NCBI GenBank assembly: GCA_037043015.1
Contig: CM073321.1
Span: 24,053,001 to 24,117,000 of the forward strand
DNA length: 64,000 nucleotides
Direction: 5' to 3'
Source of the DNA: Bryum argenteum
Lineage: Eukaryota; Streptophyta; Bryopsida; Bryales; Bryaceae
The notes below the pieces were generated by a model. The model searched no databases, was not told the origin of the DNA, and saw only the letters and a program-made list of their open reading frames with translations. This document shows positions 61,101 to 64,000 of the stretch, in pieces (position 1 is the stretch's first letter; each line of letters begins with the position of its first letter). Position numbers and translations under genes: made by a program.

Positions 61101-61238
61101 AGCATTCTAGCTTGGTGAGCGTTGAATTACATTCAGCTGTTTCTCATCTTCTCAGTTACGTCTGTGTGGTGATTGAAACAGCAGCCCCATACACAGCAGC
61201 AGCCTGATCCAAATGGTCACCAAGCACGGCACCGTTAA
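57784..61238 (+). CDS. R3H and SUZ domain protein, four exons, 506 aa, intact
   Basis: Exons 57784-58090, 58825-59240, 60253-60993 and 61182-61238 join in phase (307, 416, 741 and 57 nt) with GT-AG introns, giving 506 residues and no internal stop. The start is ATG 57784 (MGLSVPKAM); a second ATG at 57808 is possible. Residues about 103-180 are an R3H domain, with LTILRLEQDVERFIRNP at the exon junction and the R133-x3-H137 motif in YFRLAAHRVAQHYY. Residues about 190-250 are a SUZ region (KQRPTKGGCNNG, SVEERKEEYNK, ARARIF). The rest is disordered, Pro/Tyr/Gln-rich, ending with QPHTQQQPDPNG. R3H and SUZ bind single-stranded nucleic acid, so an RNA-binding role in the cytoplasm is likely. This is the only clearly intact host gene here. 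Confidence 0.9.
58097..58138. repeat. T42 run in intron 1 of the R3H-SUZ gene
   Basis: Uninterrupted run of 42 T just after the donor of intron 1 (GTAATG at 58091). Confidence 0.9.
59435..59735. repeat. Minisatellite in intron 2 of the R3H-SUZ gene
   Basis: About eight variants of a unit near 35-38 bp with core CAGATAGGGGAACGCTTCTG followed by GAAAATACTT. Unit length varies. Confidence 0.85.
59811..59880. repeat. 20-bp tandem repeat followed by (AAAT)n
   Basis: GTCTACTAGGGAAAGAGTGT starts at 59811 and 59831, with a shortened copy at 59851-59866, then AAAT repeats to 59880. In the same intron as the minisatellite. Confidence 0.9.
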
Positions 61239-64000
61239 GCTCCGGGCGCATCCCGCCCCTGTCATCCTCCTGTGTCGATTACTCAGCATCCAAAAACGGT
61301 TTGGACAAAGGTTTGGCACATCTGCGGATTAATGTTATACCTTCAAGGGTTGCAGGGAAGGTGCAGTCAAGCACTAAGGGCAGTATTGGCAGTAGGATTC
61401 TCTTGGTTTATGAAGACATGCAATTTCGGATTTGTTGAATCATCTTCGTAGATCTGATATCTTTCAGATGACTAGAGGCCCTGGAATTTCAATTTCAGCT
61501 GATGTTTTAGAGGAAGTCCAATGGAGCCCATGCTATGAACCTGTGGGCAGCTAACGAATTTGTCCCCACGTCACTTACATATTCCTCCATGTGAAGTGTT
61601 TTAATCATGGGAGACCTGACTTTAAAAGATGGAGGCATTAGGGGAAATAGGAAATTCTTTGAGTACTTCGAAACTCGATCGCTTTGGAACTGTGAGAAAC
61701 GTGTCCATACGAGGGTTTTGACTACTTTCCGAGTTGGAGCATGACGATACAATCAGCCTGGAATAGAGCAACTCGAGTTTTTGCATTACTGTTTGTCATT
61801 CTGTAGTTTTAGGGACATTAACTTCTCTAGTCCTCCTTGTCATCTGTCGTCCGGGTCATTAACTAATTGTGTCTAGCTGTCAGCAGTACAAGCCCTCTAC
61901 AGGATATGTGTGAAAACCGGTTCCGTCTGTAGGGATGATCAGATCTTGGTGGCCTGCTCTTCTGGAGGTATTTTTTAAGATTTGTTTTGTGCACATCTTT
62001 CAATTCTAGTTTCAGATCCGTACGTGTAGCAGTCTACAGTCTAAAAAGCTCACATTCGAGACAGTGCTGGAGGTGCAACATCCATCAATTTCTAAATAGC
62101 AGAAGTCCTTGAGTATATTTTCATGACCAGTGACTCTTGGGTAGAATTTGTCGGAGGCTTTCAAACTTTGATTGTCGCAGTCAGTTCTATGGGTTAGGTC
62201 TTCAGTGTTTTTCGAAAATCAGTGATATCCAAGAGTTAATGGAGGGTTCGCCTTAGGGTACTGACTACCTGTTTTCTGAAGCCTCAGGTGATGGAGTTGT
62301 GCTTTAGAATATGAAATGAGAAGTGTGATGGTGGGTGTCAACCTTGAAAGATGTATTTGGAAGTTGTTCGAATTAACTGCTTTCACGGTATGTCACTAGT
62401 TCTCTGTGTGAACATTTATGGCGTGTTTCGAAAACTTACTTTTCGAAGATAAAAGCATCTGGTAGTTTTGCATTTCGTTACTTAAACCGGAGTTTAAGAT
62501 TTTAAAGTGATCAGATTCAGTGTCGGCGGTCTAGTTGTGAGGATTTTGCTTTCTAGTGTGGCTTGCTAATTCACTCATGTAAATTGAATCGGTTATCCTA
62601 TGCTTGTGATACGTGGTTAGCCTTGTGGGAAGTCATGATTCGGAAGGAAGTCAGTCAGTCGTGTAGGCTTTGTCGTCGATGTCCTTGAATGGGAGGTAGA
62701 TTGTGGGGGGGGGGGGGGTAGATTGGGTGGAGACCGAGTTCAAATCTTAAGTATTTAGTTTTTCTTCAAACGCATGCAGAACGTGGAATTCTTCCTCGTG
62801 TATTAGTGAGATGCAACTTCGAAGGAGTTGTCTGGTAGGGAATGAATTGTCAAATTATCGATGTGCAGGATGTTGTATCGAACTGAACTTTCCCATTGTA
62901 TATGAATATATAGGATAGGATTGCACATAACTTTCTCACAATGAGGGACTGGGAGAACCTCAACTTCTTGAACATCAACGAAGTGAAAGGAGCGACTGGT
63001 CAGCTTATTCTTTCGTTTTTGTAGCTGATATTAAAGATTTTGTTCCGACAACGTTATCGCTCCTCGTGTTGTTTTCATAACTTTCTGAGGAATATCAGTA
63101 AAATTTTCAAATATATGCGTTATATGCGGTTGATTCATGCTGTTTAATCAGCTGATCAACTCATCAGCATGCAGTGAGAGATATGTATACGTTGGCCTGT
63201 ATTTTTTTTTCTTTTATCCTGTCAAATTCTTAAGTTCCAAGACTATTCGTTTATAAAGCTTCGTTTCACCCGCTTATAGCGAGTAAGACATGCAGTACTT
63301 CATTGTTGTAGGCAGCTCGCAAAAGTCTTATGTTCTTTGTTGAACACTTAAGTATGAGTTGATATGGAATGTAGTCTTGGTTCGCAGTCATTAAATGTAC
63401 CCGTAGATGGTTTCGTTGATTTCGTTGACTGCGAGGAGTGATGTAATTGTAATTCCTGTTCTGAGTTACTTCATCGGTCCTTTTGGAATATGTTGTGATT
63501 TTCTCGGAGAAGGCCAGCTTCCTTATCCTTGGAATCAATTATGTAATAGAAAGGGATGGACTCAATCGACTCACATCCAATAATGTCCAAGTAGACTTCA
63601 GTAGCAGACTTCATAACTCAGAGGTACAGACAATAATGTCCTAGTAGACTTCATAACTCAGGTGGCCATACCAGCTCTACAGGGCCGTACTTGATTGATC
63701 CACCTGATTCCATGGGCAATAACTACTCACATTGTTGATTTCACATTACATTTAAATTGGTTACTTTCAAATCTGCAAATCATTTAGGAATCCACCTTCT
63801 TTTAGAAAGCTCGTTAATCAGAAAGTTTCAGAAACAGGACGAAAAAGGAATTTTCTCATGACTGTCGACAGTGGCTAATTTGAATTGGGCTTGTTCTTTT
63901 ATCAATGTTTGATGTCCTTATTCGCTGTTACTATGTAACCTACCTTGTTTTACGTGTGGTCACGTGGTAGGAAGCTTCAAAACCAGACTGTGCCAGACAT
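61239..64000. other. No gene seen; possible long 3' UTR or intergenic DNA
   Basis: No open frame with protein character on either strand over 2.7 kb. Contains a G14 run at 62705-62718 and duplicated blocks CAATAATGTCC(A/T)AGTAGACTTC at about 63,578 and 63,631. The first part may be the 3' UTR of the R3H-SUZ gene. Confidence 0.45.

Overview
The window looks like nuclear DNA of a land plant, most likely a bryophyte or other seedless plant. The reasons are GT-AG introns, a plant-type R3H/SUZ gene, a Ty3/gypsy chromovirus with a primer site close to the plant initiator-Met tRNA type, and CACTA and MULE-type transposons. I cannot name the species. Nearly everything is mobile DNA in different states of decay; one host gene (57.8-61.2 kb) reads through cleanly.

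Layout. 0-0.7 kb: end of an unrecognised coding segment. 1.5-5.0 kb: a diverged repeat array built round a palindrome centred on TTTCGTCAACGAAA. 6.0-6.7 kb (-): a small spliced hypothetical gene. 7.4-11.2 kb (+): MULE-like transposase pseudogene with a GCM/WRKY-like N-terminal zinc region and a C-terminal SWIM finger. 11.7-15.2 kb (-): a large unrecognised Lys-rich/acidic pseudogene, divergent from a SET-domain pseudogene (15.7-16.6 kb, +) that sits just upstream of a CACTA tnp2 transposase (17-24 kb, +). The tnp2 gene is split by a GC-rich nested insertion carrying a gag-like ORF (18.5-20.4 kb). A CACTA-type 3' end is seen near 25,366. 26.6-29.9 kb (-): a DUF7869-like, probably RNase H-fold transposase pseudogene. 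30-38 kb: AT-rich DNA with short tandem repeats and one degenerate coding segment (34.6-35.6 kb). 38.1-50.2 kb (+): a gene of about 1,260 codons, split by a complete 8,034-bp chromovirus (41,914-49,947, minus orientation) with 5-bp target duplications. 54.4-55.4 kb (-): an intron-containing pseudogene of ribosomal protein eL42. 57.8-61.2 kb (+): an intact four-exon R3H-SUZ gene. 61.2-64 kb: no gene seen.

Two kinds of damage stand out. The older element genes keep one reading frame for 0.9-2.5 kb yet carry many in-frame stops, nearly all one C-to-T change from Gln or Arg codons. This suggests deamination-driven or RIP-like decay. The young chromovirus has only frameshifts, and its two LTRs differ by about 6 transitions and 11 mostly single-base indels in G/C runs, which suggests that part of its breakage may be sequencing error.

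Three mobile loci carry chromatin- or DNA-modification-type domains: a SET domain beside the CACTA transposase, a chromodomain on the integrase, and a possible N4/N6 DNA-methylase-like region in the split gene. The last is my most speculative and most interesting lead. All readings were made by eye; no homology search was possible.
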